DNA from: Melioribacter roseus | Lineage (GTDB): Bacteria > Bacteroidota > Ignavibacteria > Ignavibacteriales > Melioribacteraceae | DNA: 40,190 nucleotides | Assembly (NCBI GenBank): GCA_020722005.1 | Contig: DYLP01000023.1 | Coordinates: forward strand, 1-40,190 | Direction: 5' to 3' | Shown: positions 1 through 9,500 of the stretch, piece by piece | How the letters are laid out: each line of letters starts with the position of its first letter | How positions within the stretch are numbered: the first letter of the stretch is position 1 | The notes under the pieces: generated by a model | What the model was told of the DNA's origin: nothing | Databases searched by the model: none | What the model saw: the letters and a program-made list of their open reading frames with translations, nothing else | Translations under genes and position numbers: made by a program

Positions 1-82
1 AGATATTATTTCTATGTTTGTCAAAACAAACTTTTCTCTAATGACAAATCCGGGTTTATTTATAAACGTGTAATTATGTGGA

Positions 83-418
83 TTAGTTAGCTGTTTCGAG
101 ATAAGGTTCGATTTTTGACATCAGATGGTATTTAGGAACGGCGCCTATAACAGCATCGACCATTTTTCCATTTTTGAAAATTCCAAGTGTTGGAATACTC
201 ATAATTCCGTATTGGGAAGCCACGCCATAATTTTCGTCGGTATTTACTTTAACAACCTTCAACTTACCGTTCAATTCATTTGCAATTTCTTCTACAACCG
301 GCGCAACCATTCTGCATGGTCCACACCACGGCGCCCAGAAATCTACCAGCACGGGCACATCCGATTGCAAAACTTCTGTATGAAAATTAAAATCTGTACC
401 TTCAACAATATTCTTCAT
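83..418 (-). CDS. trxA: Thioredoxin
   Basis: Cytoplasmic protein disulfide reductase of 111 residues, the usual length of a single-domain thioredoxin. The active site WCGPC (Trp31, Cys32, Cys35) follows the typical FWAPWCGPC context, and the cis-proline loop SIPT (Pro76) is present. No signal peptide is visible, so it should act in the cytoplasm, reduced by thioredoxin reductase (not in this window). The ATG at 418 has a good GGAG ribosome site at 427-430, so the start is secure. It lies downstream of the phosphatase gene on the same strand with a 44-bp gap, so the two may be cotranscribed. No clear terminator is visible in the 82 bases before the window edge, only a weak 5-bp hairpin (GTTTG/CAAAC near positions 18-33). 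Confidence 0.97.
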   Translation of the reverse strand: MKNIVEGTDFNFHTEVLQSDVPVLVDFWAPWCGPCRMVAPVVEEIANELNGKLKVVKVNTDENYGVASQYGIMSIPTLGIFKNGKMVDAVIGAVPKYHLMSKIEPYLETAN

Positions 419-462
419 AGATATAACTCCATTTTTTTATTTGTTCGAAGAAGTTAGATGAT

Positions 463-1236
463 TCAATCACTCGAAGGATTCAGGATTTCTATAATTTTTG
501 GGTGAAGCAAAGAATTAGATGCTACTATGCTATTACCTTTCATCGGGTCGTTTCCATAGAAATCGGATATTTTTCCGCCGGCTCCTTTTATCACAGGAAT
601 TAATGCCGCCAGGTCCCATTTACTCATCATCGGATCAATCATAATATCTGCATAGCCCTGAGCCAGCAGTGAATATCCGTAACAATCACCCCAGGTACGA
701 TAAAGCTTAACCATCTTTGTTAATTTTTCAAATCCAGCTGAGTTTCTATACTTAGCAACATTATTATGGTCGGTCGTCAACAAAATTGTTTCGGATATCG
801 TATCGTTCAATTTTATTTTGATAGTTTTACCGTTGCATTCAGCGCTGAGATTATCGCCTATAATAAATTCATTCAGGATTGGATGATTGATGGCACCTAA
901 AATTGGTTCACCATTTTTCAAAAGAGCTATCAATGTACCGAACAGCGGAACACCACATATAAAACTTTTAGTGCCGTCAATCGGGTCTAATATCCATATG
1001 TATTCAGCATTCGAATTAAATTCACCGAATTCTTCACCAAGGATGCCATGATCCGGGAATTCTTTCATAATAAGTTGGCGCATTTTTTCTTCGCTCTTTT
1101 TGTCTGCAATCGTCACGGGTGTTTCATCTTCTTTGGATTCAATTTTAATATCCGTTTTGTAATATTGTTTGATAATAGCAGCTGTTTCGTCGGCTAATAG
1201 CTTCACAAATTTTTTTAGAAAAGAAAACCCTTCCAT
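463..1236 (-). CDS. hisN: Inositol-monophosphatase-family phosphatase, probable histidinol-phosphatase (HisN type)
   Basis: Mg-dependent phosphatase of the inositol monophosphatase/FBPase superfamily, 257 residues. Metal-binding motifs are intact: GEE (67-69), DPIDGT (84-89, with Asp84 and Asp87) and WD (Trp207-Asp208). The stretch WGDCYGY (182-188) and the overall spacing are those of HisN-type histidinol-phosphate phosphatases, which carry out the penultimate step of histidine synthesis. No other his genes are nearby, so inositol-1-phosphate or another sugar phosphate remains possible as substrate. The reading frame extends upstream to a TTG at 1260. I prefer the ATG at 1236, which gives the usual family length and has a GGGT-like site just upstream. 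The start region faces the divergent Sua5 gene across about 70 bp. Confidence 0.85.
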   Translation of the reverse strand: MEGFSFLKKFVKLLADETAAIIKQYYKTDIKIESKEDETPVTIADKKSEEKMRQLIMKEFPDHGILGEEFGEFNSNAEYIWILDPIDGTKSFICGVPLFGTLIALLKNGEPILGAINHPILNEFIIGDNLSAECNGKTIKIKLNDTISETILLTTDHNNVAKYRNSAGFEKLTKMVKLYRTWGDCYGYSLLAQGYADIMIDPMMSKWDLAALIPVIKGAGGKISDFYGNDPMKGNSIVASNSLLHPKIIEILNPSSD

Positions 1237-1306
1237 TTTATACCCTGTTTTTTGTATCAAGAAAGTTATAAAGTTGTTATTTTACGAGTTAAAATTTAAT
1301 GAATTT

Positions 1307-2305
1307 ATGCCCATCTACAAATACAACGACAAATCATTACACGAAGCGGCGGAACTGATTAAAAATGGTGAACTGGTCGCTTTTCCCACAGAAACAGTTT
1401 ACGGACTCGGAGCCGATGGGCTAAATCCAGTTGCTGTGGCGAAAATATTCGAAAAGAAAAACAGACCTTCATTTAATCCTCTTATACTCCATATAGCCGA
1501 TAAAACATCGTTAAAAAATTACGTTTATTATGACGAGCCTATTATTGACAAATTAATCGATGAATTCTGGCCCGGACCACTTACGCTTGTTCTGCCTAAA
1601 AAAGAATCAGTTCCTGATATAGTCACTTCAGGAAACGATACAGTTGCAATCAGAATGCCTAACAATGAAATAGCGCTGAAACTTATACGATTAAGTCAGC
1701 GTCCTATAGCAGCCCCAAGTGCAAACAGGTTCGGACATTTGAGTCCCACCGACGCAGAACACGTTAAAAAATCACTGGGAGATGATCTATTTATACTCGA
1801 TGGGGGAAAATGTGTCGTAGGTATTGAATCCACAATTATTGGTTACAAAAACGGAAAATTCTTACTTTTCAGACCCGGTGGAATTCCAGTAGATGATATT
1901 GAAAAGATTACAGGACGTCTTACCATCAACGATAAGAACGATTCAGCACCGGAATCGCCAGGTCAATTGCCTTTTCATTACTCACCCGAAATACCGCTTT
2001 TCATTATAAACAAATCTCTTTTATCCAATAAGGGTTTTCTTAATTCGCTTAAAAATAAAAAAGTAGGTTTGCTTCTGTTCAAAGACGATATAATTGTAAC
2101 TAAATTAATGTTATCCAATTATTCAAAAAAAATATTGAGTGTCTCTGGCAATATGGCAGAAGCCGCGGCAAATTTCTTTAAATTCCTCCACGATTTCGAA
2201 AAAGAAAAAGTCGACCTTATACTGGCAGAGACAGTCGAACCCGAGGGATTAGGACTGGCAATTATGGATAGACTAAAACGAGCAGCCAAACGTTATAAAC
2301 TATAG
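1307..2305 (+). CDS. sua5: L-threonylcarbamoyladenylate synthase, long Sua5/YwlC type
   Basis: Makes threonylcarbamoyl-AMP from threonine, bicarbonate and ATP, the first step of t6A37 modification of ANN-decoding tRNAs. The protein has 332 residues. The N-terminal YrdC-type domain (about 1-205) shows the FPTETVYGLGAD motif, the KxR-like region KKNRPSFNPL, PSAN, and the GIESTII stretch near its end. A linker of SPGQLPFHYSP type leads into the C-terminal Sua5 domain (about 225-332), so this is the long form and not the short TsaC/YrdC. The open frame continues 46 codons upstream, but those residues overlap the divergent phosphatase gene and do not resemble the family. The ATG at 1307 starts the conserved N-terminus. 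No strong ribosome site precedes it. Confidence 0.93.
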   Translation: MPIYKYNDKSLHEAAELIKNGELVAFPTETVYGLGADGLNPVAVAKIFEKKNRPSFNPLILHIADKTSLKNYVYYDEPIIDKLIDEFWPGPLTLVLPKKESVPDIVTSGNDTVAIRMPNNEIALKLIRLSQRPIAAPSANRFGHLSPTDAEHVKKSLGDDLFILDGGKCVVGIESTIIGYKNGKFLLFRPGGIPVDDIEKITGRLTINDKNDSAPESPGQLPFHYSPEIPLFIINKSLLSNKGFLNSLKNKKVGLLLFKDDIIVTKLMLSNYSKKILSVSGNMAEAAANFFKFLHDFEKEKVDLILAETVEPEGLGLAIMDRLKRAAKRYKL

Positions 2306-2358
2306 ATTTATTTTTACAACTTAATTTATTATATTTTATCAGACATTTGGCTATCCTA

Positions 2359-3918
2359 ATGCATAAAAAAAAGTCATCGGAAGTGCCCATTCTTAATTAC
2401 ATCAGCAATGCAGATTTAATGCTGCATACAATCAATTCGGTTCAGGAATCAATCACAATTACTGATTTAGAAGATCGTTTAGTTTTTGTGAACAAAGCTT
2501 TTACAAGAATTTACGGTTACGAGCCGGAAGAAGTTATCGGAAAGAGAACCGATTTCCTTCGTTCGAATAAAAATGACCCTGAACTGATCAATGCTATTCA
2601 TCCTTCCACTCTTCAGGGAGGCTGGCGTGGCAGAATTATCAATAAACGAAAAGATGGCTCTGAGTTTACAATTGAGTTGAGTACCTCTATCGTTAAGGAT
2701 GAAAATGGTAATCCGGTAGCTTATGTTGGTATAGCGCGTGATTTGACTCAATTAATTGAGACTGAGGAGAAACTGAGAGATGCAGAAAGTAAATTCAGGG
2801 AACTTTTCCTGGAACTTCAAGATGTCGTTTACGAAAGCACAATCGACGGTAAATTCGTTGACTTAAATCCCGCCGGCTTCGAATTCTTCGGAATTAATTC
2901 ATACGATATGCTCAAAAAAATTGATATTCTTAAAGATATTTACATTGACCCTAATGAAAGGCATGAATTCCAGAAAAGATTGGAGAAGTACGGATTTGTA
3001 AAAGATTTCGAACTACGAATCAGAAAACTTGATGGTAGAATTGCCACAGTTCTGGAGACGTCAACTGCTGTCAAAGACAAAGATGGTAAAATTATTGGTT
3101 ATCGTGGAATACTCCGCGATATTACAGAATCTAAGAGGCAGGAAGCCAAACTAAAAGATCTGGTATTACAACTTGAAGCAGTTAATAAACAATTAAAAGA
3201 ATCGGAAGAAGAATTAAGAAATCAGATTATCACAAAAGATAAATTCTTTTCGATTATTGCCCACGATCTTCGTAGCCCATTCAGTGCCCTGCTCAGTTTC
3301 TCGGAATTTTTGCGAGACGACATTAATGACTTAACACGCGACGAGATTGTAATGTTTGCCGACAAAATAAACGAAGCGGCTCGAAACGTTTTTGCCCTTC
3401 TGGAAAATCTTTTACAATGGTCGCGTATTCAGACCGGCAAAATCCACTACGAACCACATGAGTTTAAGCTACGGGAAAGAGCCGAACGGGTTATTTCACT
3501 TTTATCAAACAATGCCGGAAACAAGGATCTATTCATCATCAACGAAATTCCGACCGATGCAATTGTATTTGCAGACGAAGATATGATCTCGTCGGTGCTC
3601 CAGAATCTTATATCGAACGCAATTAAATTTACACGACCCGGCGGAAAAATTACATTAAAAGCTGAAAAGGAAGATAGTTTCTATAAAGTTTCTGTAATCG
3701 ATACAGGCGTTGGCATCAAAGAAGAAGACCTTCCCAAGTTGTTTCGTGTTGATATTCAGCACACCACATACGGTACAAACGAAGAAAAAGGGAGCGGACT
3801 CGGCTTAGTTATATGCAAAGAAATGATCGAAAAAAACGGCGGTACGATATCCGTCGAAAGCCGCGTGGGGGAAGGAACTACATTTGCTTTTACCTTACCT
3901 GCCACCAATCCAGTTTAA
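2359..3918 (+). CDS. Cytoplasmic PAS-PAS sensor histidine kinase
   Basis: Two-component sensor kinase of 519 residues with no membrane segment, so it should sense an intracellular cue. Domain order: PAS/PAC 1 (about 25-135, with the YGYEPEEVIG core), PAS/PAC 2 (about 143-260), a short coiled coil (260-290), HisKA with the phosphorylated His302 in IIAHDLRSPF, and HATPase_c with N box NLISNAIKF, G1 box DTGVGI and G2 box GSGLGL. All catalytic motifs look intact. There is no receiver domain and no adjacent response regulator, so its partner is unknown; it is an orphan kinase. The frame also has an in-frame TTG at 2347. I chose the ATG at 2359, though neither has a clear ribosome site. It follows the Sua5 gene by 53 bp and may be read with it. 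Confidence 0.93.
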   Translation: MHKKKSSEVPILNYISNADLMLHTINSVQESITITDLEDRLVFVNKAFTRIYGYEPEEVIGKRTDFLRSNKNDPELINAIHPSTLQGGWRGRIINKRKDGSEFTIELSTSIVKDENGNPVAYVGIARDLTQLIETEEKLRDAESKFRELFLELQDVVYESTIDGKFVDLNPAGFEFFGINSYDMLKKIDILKDIYIDPNERHEFQKRLEKYGFVKDFELRIRKLDGRIATVLETSTAVKDKDGKIIGYRGILRDITESKRQEAKLKDLVLQLEAVNKQLKESEEELRNQIITKDKFFSIIAHDLRSPFSALLSFSEFLRDDINDLTRDEIVMFADKINEAARNVFALLENLLQWSRIQTGKIHYEPHEFKLRERAERVISLLSNNAGNKDLFIINEIPTDAIVFADEDMISSVLQNLISNAIKFTRPGGKITLKAEKEDSFYKVSVIDTGVGIKEEDLPKLFRVDIQHTTYGTNEEKGSGLGLVICKEMIEKNGGTISVESRVGEGTTFAFTLPATNPV

Positions 3919-3989
3919 TTATGCAGAATAAATTTTGCCGACAACTATCCAATTTATAAATTTATATCGAAGTTAAAAGAGAGACGCAA

Positions 3990-5183
3990 ATGCAAAAAGA
4001 ATTAATCTTAGGAAAAATTGAACAGGCGGCTAAAATTTTAAATGAGAAAAATATCGATATGTGGATGACTTACGTCAGAGAAACAGGGAACATAAAAGAC
4101 CCGATGCTCGACATGATTGTTGGTACAAACGCCACCTGGCAATCGGCATTTATTATTACAAAACACGGCGACACCCATGCAATTATTGGTTCACTCGAAC
4201 AGGAAAATATGAAGAGCATTGGTACATATAAAAATATTCATCCCTATCTGAAAACCATAAAAGAAAAATTTCTTGAAGTAATTGAATCGATAAAACCGAA
4301 CAAGATCGCCTTAAATTATTCGGTTAATTCCAGTCTTGCCGATGGATTGACGCACGGATTGTATCTTGATTTATTGGAACAATTCAAAGGGACTGATTAT
4401 CCAGATAAATTCGTTTCTTCGGAAGATATTGTTGCAGCCTTACGCGGCAGGAAGTCGCCGTCGGAAATTAGATTGATTAAGCAAGCAATATCCGAAACGC
4501 TTAAAATATTCGACGAAGTAACTAAATTTCTTAAACCCGGAATTACCGAAAAACAAGTAGCAAAATTCGTACAGCAGATCGTTAAAGAAAGAGGTTACGA
4601 TTTAGCATGGGACAGCAAATATTGCCCTTCGGTATTTACTGGTCCCGATACAGCTGGAGCTCACTCTGGTCCAACCGAAAGAGTCATCGAGCCCGGACAT
4701 ATAATCAATATGGATTTCGGAATTAAAATTGACGGATTTTGTTCCGACCTACAGCGTACGTGGTATGTTCTCAGACCTGGTGAAGATGCTCCTCCGGATG
4801 AAGTGGTCAAAGGATTTAACGTAATTGTCGAATCAATTACAAAAGCAGCTCAGGAATTAAAACCAGGGAAAGAAGGCTGGGAAATAGACCAGATTGCAAG
4901 AAATTACATTCAAATCAACGGATACGACGAATTCCCGCATGGACTTGGTCATCAAGTGGGCAGAGCAGTTCACGACGGTGGCGCTTTGCTTGGACCAAAA
5001 TGGGAAAGATATGGAAACCTGCCAATGCTGAAAGTTGAAGAAGGTAATGTATTCACAATCGAGCCGAGACTAACTGTTGATAAATATGGCATTGCCACAG
5101 TGGAAGAAATGGTATTGGTAAATTCTGAAGGGTGTGAATTTTTGTCCGAACGCCAGAAAGAATTGATAATAATAAGAAGCTAA
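3990..5183 (+). CDS. M24-family metallopeptidase (Xaa-Pro aminopeptidase/dipeptidase-like)
   Basis: Protein of 397 residues with the two-domain layout of aminopeptidase P and prolidase: an N-terminal creatinase-like domain (about 1-155) and a C-terminal pita-bread M24 domain (about 160-397). All five dinuclear metal ligands are visible: Asp242 (MDFG), Asp253 (CSDLQRT), His321 (HGLGH), Glu358 (TIEP) and a Glu in VEEM (372-373). It would remove an N-terminal residue before proline or cleave X-Pro dipeptides in the cytoplasm; the exact substrate cannot be read from sequence. A purine-rich AGAGAG site precedes the ATG at 3990. Its stop overlaps the stop of the convergent B12-binding gene by 4 bp, so the two transcripts collide. 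Confidence 0.9.
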   Translation: MQKELILGKIEQAAKILNEKNIDMWMTYVRETGNIKDPMLDMIVGTNATWQSAFIITKHGDTHAIIGSLEQENMKSIGTYKNIHPYLKTIKEKFLEVIESIKPNKIALNYSVNSSLADGLTHGLYLDLLEQFKGTDYPDKFVSSEDIVAALRGRKSPSEIRLIKQAISETLKIFDEVTKFLKPGITEKQVAKFVQQIVKERGYDLAWDSKYCPSVFTGPDTAGAHSGPTERVIEPGHIINMDFGIKIDGFCSDLQRTWYVLRPGEDAPPDEVVKGFNVIVESITKAAQELKPGKEGWEIDQIARNYIQINGYDEFPHGLGHQVGRAVHDGGALLGPKWERYGNLPMLKVEEGNVFTIEPRLTVDKYGIATVEEMVLVNSEGCEFLSERQKELIIIRS

Positions 5184-5815
5184 TAAGCTGCAAGATACTC
5201 GTCCAATTTATTAAGACAGGAAATATACTTGATATCGTTATAACCGGTAAGATTTTTAATATCTTTACCGGCAAGCGCCTGCCCACCGATTATAATTTCC
5301 TGTGTTGGGTATTTCGTCTTTATCATCGACACTAATTTTGTCAGGCGTGGAATATTCATATAAAAATTGACAGAAAGACCAACCACATCCGGCTGTTTTT
5401 TCCCGATTAAACGAATAATCTCACTAAGAGGCGTAGAAGAACCCAGGAATGTCGAATTCCATCCGTTAATTTCGAAATAGCCTGCAACCATTTTTGCTCC
5501 GAGTTCATGATATTCTTTATCGATACACGCTATAATAACACTTTTGTCTTTCTTGCCTTTGCATTTCGAGACTTCAATCGACCAATCGATAAGAGCTTCT
5601 GTAATTTTCGTAGCAATATGCTCGTCGGCTATTGAACATCTCTCTCTTTCCCACATCTGGCCGATTCGATACATGGACCTTTGAAACAATCCAAGATAAA
5701 TTTCCTTGATGCTTTCGCCTTCTGCGAGCAATTCTTCAACTATACTTTTGCACGTGGCTTTATCACCTTCAAGTAGTGAATCCAAATATTGGTAATAAAT
5801 ACCTTCGGTAATCAT
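5180..5815 (-). CDS. Stand-alone cobalamin-binding protein with CarH/LitR-type light-sensor signature
   Basis: A 211-residue protein made of a helical-bundle cap (about 1-85) and a Rossmann-like B12-binding domain (about 90-190). The lower-ligand motif is E101-Y-H103-x-x-G106, the ExHxxG variant of DxHxxG used by CarH-type proteins, followed 41 residues later by S148-V and by a GG pair near 177. The cap carries the W-x9-EH signature (Trp55, Glu65-His66) that in CarH/LitR photoreceptors packs over the 5'-deoxyadenosyl group of adenosylcobalamin. The MerR DNA-binding domain of CarH is absent, so this is only the sensor half. The residue after the Trp is Glu56 where CarH has the His that ligates cobalt after light exposure. 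It might signal through a protein partner, or bind B12 for another purpose. It follows the PAP2-like gene on the same strand, and a perfect palindrome precedes the start codon. Confidence 0.85.
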   Translation of the reverse strand: MITEGIYYQYLDSLLEGDKATCKSIVEELLAEGESIKEIYLGLFQRSMYRIGQMWERERCSIADEHIATKITEALIDWSIEVSKCKGKKDKSVIIACIDKEYHELGAKMVAGYFEINGWNSTFLGSSTPLSEIIRLIGKKQPDVVGLSVNFYMNIPRLTKLVSMIKTKYPTQEIIIGGQALAGKDIKNLTGYNDIKYISCLNKLDEYLAAY

Positions 5816-5822
5816 TATACCA

Positions 5823-5843
5823 TAATTGTTAGAATAACAATTA
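5823..5843. promoter_or_regulatory. 21-bp perfect palindrome upstream of the B12-binding gene
   Basis: Two 9-bp arms, TAATTGTTA and TAACAATTA, are separated by GAA. The element sits 8 to 28 nt upstream of the ATG of the B12-binding gene, between it and the stop of the PAP2-like gene. That is the position of an operator or of a 5'-UTR hairpin covering the ribosome site; the gene has no clear Shine-Dalgarno. No T-tract follows on the minus strand, so a terminator for the PAP2-like gene is less likely. Function is inferred. Confidence 0.5.
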
Positions 5844-5877
5844 AACGACGTGGATGATAAAAAAATTCAAAACGGGG

Positions 5878-6519
5878 TTAAGAATTTTTATCGCGGCTGT
5901 TAATTAGAAATGCAAGTCTGTACGATGTATACGCAAAAAAAGGCGCCGAGAAGACGTCCACCGTATAATGTACATGCTGAATTAATATACAAAGTGCTAC
6001 AAGAATAGTAACCACAAAAAATATCCTCTTTAATTTTTTATTTGTGGTAACCAGAAAAAAGAGGAAAATTGTAGCAGTATGTCCCGAGAAAAAGAGATCT
6101 TTTAAGAATGTCCTCCGATTACCGAAGAATTCGACAAAGGGGTCTTTCAAAGGAATAATTGTATGAATTGCTTCCAGCGGCAGCAGATAAATGGAAATGA
6201 GACGGAAAAGTGCAACAAAACTGTAGGATTGAATTGCAAGTAAAAAAATTTCTGGATGAAAACTCAGCCAGACAAGCATCACAAGAATTGAAATGTAGAG
6301 CAGAATGAATGTAATCCAGGTAACATCTACAGGCATAAATAGAGTCAATATTGGATCGTAAATTTCAACTCCTGGGCGCTTTTCGTTATAAACGAGAAAT
6401 CTTGCCAGACTTAAAAGAACCGTAATCAATATTGCCATCGAAAGGAAAAACCTGTTTCTAAAGCTTTTGTTGAGTAGCTTGGGTTGCCAGATGTTTTTTA
6501 GTTCTCTCGATATCGACAA
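5878..6519 (-). CDS. PAP2-like / sphingomyelin-synthase-like integral membrane phosphatase
   Basis: A 213-residue membrane protein with about six hydrophobic segments (roughly 24-44, 66-86, 88-105, 145-158, 165-182, 187-205). It has the SGHT motif (145-148) and the HxHYTxD motif (His182, His184, Asp188), which are the catalytic histidines and aspartate of the PAP2_C/sphingomyelin-synthase branch of lipid phosphatases and phosphotransferases. It probably hydrolyses or transfers a lipid-linked phosphate head group at the membrane; the substrate is unknown. The start is TTG at 6519, supported by a strong AGAGGT site at 6524-6530 and the absence of a good in-frame ATG at this end. It lies 53 bp after the lamin-tail protein gene and 62 bp before the B12-binding gene, all on the minus strand. 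Confidence 0.82.
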   Translation of the reverse strand: MSISRELKNIWQPKLLNKSFRNRFFLSMAILITVLLSLARFLVYNEKRPGVEIYDPILTLFMPVDVTWITFILLYISILVMLVWLSFHPEIFLLAIQSYSFVALFRLISIYLLPLEAIHTIIPLKDPFVEFFGNRRTFLKDLFFSGHTATIFLFFLVTTNKKLKRIFFVVTILVALCILIQHVHYTVDVFSAPFFAYTSYRLAFLINSRDKNS

Positions 6520-6523
6520 TATT

Positions 6524-6530
6524 ACCTCTC
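6524..6530 (-). promoter_or_regulatory. Ribosome binding site that fixes the TTG start of the PAP2-like gene
   Basis: GAGAGGT on the minus strand lies 4 bases before TTG 6519. It is one of the best Shine-Dalgarno matches in the window and decides in favour of the non-ATG start. Confidence 0.6.
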
Positions 6531-6572
6531 AAATATGCAAAGGCAAAAATAAGAAAAATTTCTCATAACAGA

Positions 6573-9500
6573 TTACAATTTTCTTGCCGATACGAGCGGC
6601 TTCTTGAAAACAGTTTTCACTCCCCCCTCGTCAATTATTTCTATTAATAGGATGTAAATTCCAGCTCGCAGTGGTTTTAAATTATCATCGAGACCATCGT
6701 ATACAATTACGGTTTCAGGACCTACGGGACGACTCTCTTCGATAGTTTTAACACTTCTTCCTTTGCTGTCGAAAATGCGGATTCTTACCAATCCTATTTT
6801 ATTTTTCTGTTTGATTGTAATTGTAGTAAAATCTTCAAATCCGTCGTTATCCGGCGAGAATGGGTTTGGATAAATTGTTATTGCCTCTTCAGCTGTGATT
6901 CCTGATGTATATATAGAATTAATTCTGCCTGGGGTCGCTCCATTCGGATCGACCGATGTTCTCCAGTTGTTTCGATCCGTCGACGAGAATAAAGGGTTAA
7001 TTCGTTCAATCGATTTGTTTTTTGTGTTATTTATTAAGGGACTGTGCCATTCAGGATTATAAAACAGAGAATCAATAGTATTACCATAAAAATCGACAAG
7101 TATGATTTCGGCTCCAGAATTTGGCAAACTGAAAGATTTATCGACGAAAAGTTTTGCTTCAGTTTTATAGTAATCTGTTAATGCAGAATCATTCCCTATC
7201 AGAAAATATTGGCGAGGTAAAATCAATGTAAGTTCATTCACAATGCGAAGATTATTATGTCCTCCGACTGATAAACCACCAATCTGAAGCGTATCATCCG
7301 AGTTATTAAAAAATTCAATGAACTCGGAATTAATTTCATCAGGCTCGTACATTATTTCATTGATCACAATTTTTTGTTCCTCTATATGTGGCAAATTGGA
7401 TACCGAATTTTCTTTAGAAGGCGTAGAACCCTCGGGCGATAGTGACAATGCCCAATTAACCGAATCGCAGCCGCTTGAATTCGGTGATATCTTTTCGAGC
7501 GATACACCTTTTTTATAGCCCCACCCGGACTTATAAAATAAACTGTCTATTCGATTGTCGTATGAATCACAAATAACAATACCGTCTTCAGAATTATTTA
7601 ACAACGGGAATTCCGGAAGCAGAATTACATCTCTGGAGTACTCGTTTTTATCGGCTGCTCTTACAACTTTATATTGAAAAGGCGCGATGTATAGATCTTC
7701 ATTAATTATAATTCTTTTGCCTGGTTCGGGAATTACATCCGCAATACTCCACCCTTTTAAATTAATTTCATTTTCAGTTGTGTTGTATATCTCAATCCAC
7801 TCAGGTTCATTCTCACTCGGATTATACATAATTTCGTTAATCACAATTGCACCCTTTTTATAGCCGAACGTTAATTTTGCTTTCCGTTCGTTGTCGTTTA
7901 TATTTTCATCGTACAAGTAAATAATTTTAACCAGTAAATCGAAATTGTCTTTGGTGAGATATCTTTCGCTGGTACAAACAGTAATAGTATCAAACGGCGA
8001 TAATCGGTCATAGACAAATCTTTCCAATAATTCGTATACCCCGTTTTTTGCCACAAGCATCTCGACAATAAAATTGTTTGCGTCTTCTGTACCCTTATTA
8101 ATCACATCGCAACAAATTCTCAAAAGGTCGTTAGATTCTGCATACTCCTCTTCGAAGTAGATGTTTCCTACTGCAAGGTCGTGCCTATTCAAACTAACGC
8201 TGTTTTTTCTACCAGGTGTTGACTCTGAAGTCTCCAATGAAAAACACCAATTTAACGTATCGTTACTTGCTAAATCGAAGCTGCGTCTCTCATACGAAAC
8301 GCCTACTTTTTTAACGCCCTCAGGGTGATAGAAGACTGAATCAATTATAATACCCCTCACATCTTTTATTACAACTGCATCGCTGTCGTTATTTAATACT
8401 GGCAAGTCTGCAATCTTAATTCGTATATCCCGATCATAATATTCATAAAAAGAAGAATCGGAAGCTATAACCAAATAATCGTGCGGATTAACAAAAGAGC
8501 TATCTATTTCAGAGACGGTAACATTTGTAAACCTGTCATTGATTGTAAATTCATTTAGGTAAATCACATTTTCAGAATTATTATATAATTCAATCCATTC
8601 GGGCATTTCGTCACGAGGATAAAACATAATTTCGTTGACCAGTAGAGAAGTCGGTAAATATCCTGGAATTATTTCAATGCTTTGTTTATTGTTTGTTGTA
8701 TCCTCGTCATATTCCGACTTGAATAATATTTCCAGATTCACAGGACTCGATATTCGGAATAGAGTATCGAATCTCACGATATTTTCTGTGTCAATGGTCA
8801 GCATTTCATTTTTTATTTCTTCTTTTAGGCCATTCGACAACATATAAATTATTAGATTGCCGGAGAGTGGATGTATTCCTCGATTATTTAGGACAATGGA
8901 CAAACTGATGGTTTCTCCTGCGAGCGGTTTATCTGGAAAGTAGTAAACACAGTCTATTATCACGTCGTAATTTTTAATTGCATTAGAATTTTTTTTGCCC
9001 GGAGTAGAACCGCTTACAGCAAGTGATTCCAACCAATTCAAAGAATCGACACCGTTTTCATCGGCGCTTATTCTTTCGATCGATTTTCCGTTTTTACCTC
9101 CCCATTCAGAATGATAATAAACCGAATCAATTGTTCTTCCAAGCGAATCGTTGAGTACAAGCCCGTAGCCGTTGTTCCTCAAGTAATGAAAGTCCGCTAA
9201 AATAATTCTTAAATCGGTATAAATTTCCATTATCGATGAATCGTTGCTGGTGAGAATATAATTTCCGGAATCGATAAAATAATCTTCGTTTGACAAATTG
9301 AAATGCTCGTCTCCGACGATCAATTTCATTTTTTTCAAATTAATTTTTTCTAATGAATTGTTATAAATTTCAATCCACTCAGGTACTGGTGGATTTGGTG
9401 CATACATAATTTCGTTAATAACCAGGTCGTTTTTATTAAGTAATTTATCAACGTAGTCAATCGAAAAGAACATCGTGTCATTATCGTTAAATTGGTCTTG

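Noticed and set aside
1169-1306. 46-codon N-terminal extension of the Sua5 protein
   Set aside because: It overlaps the divergent phosphatase gene and is unlike the family; the conserved start is the ATG at 1307.
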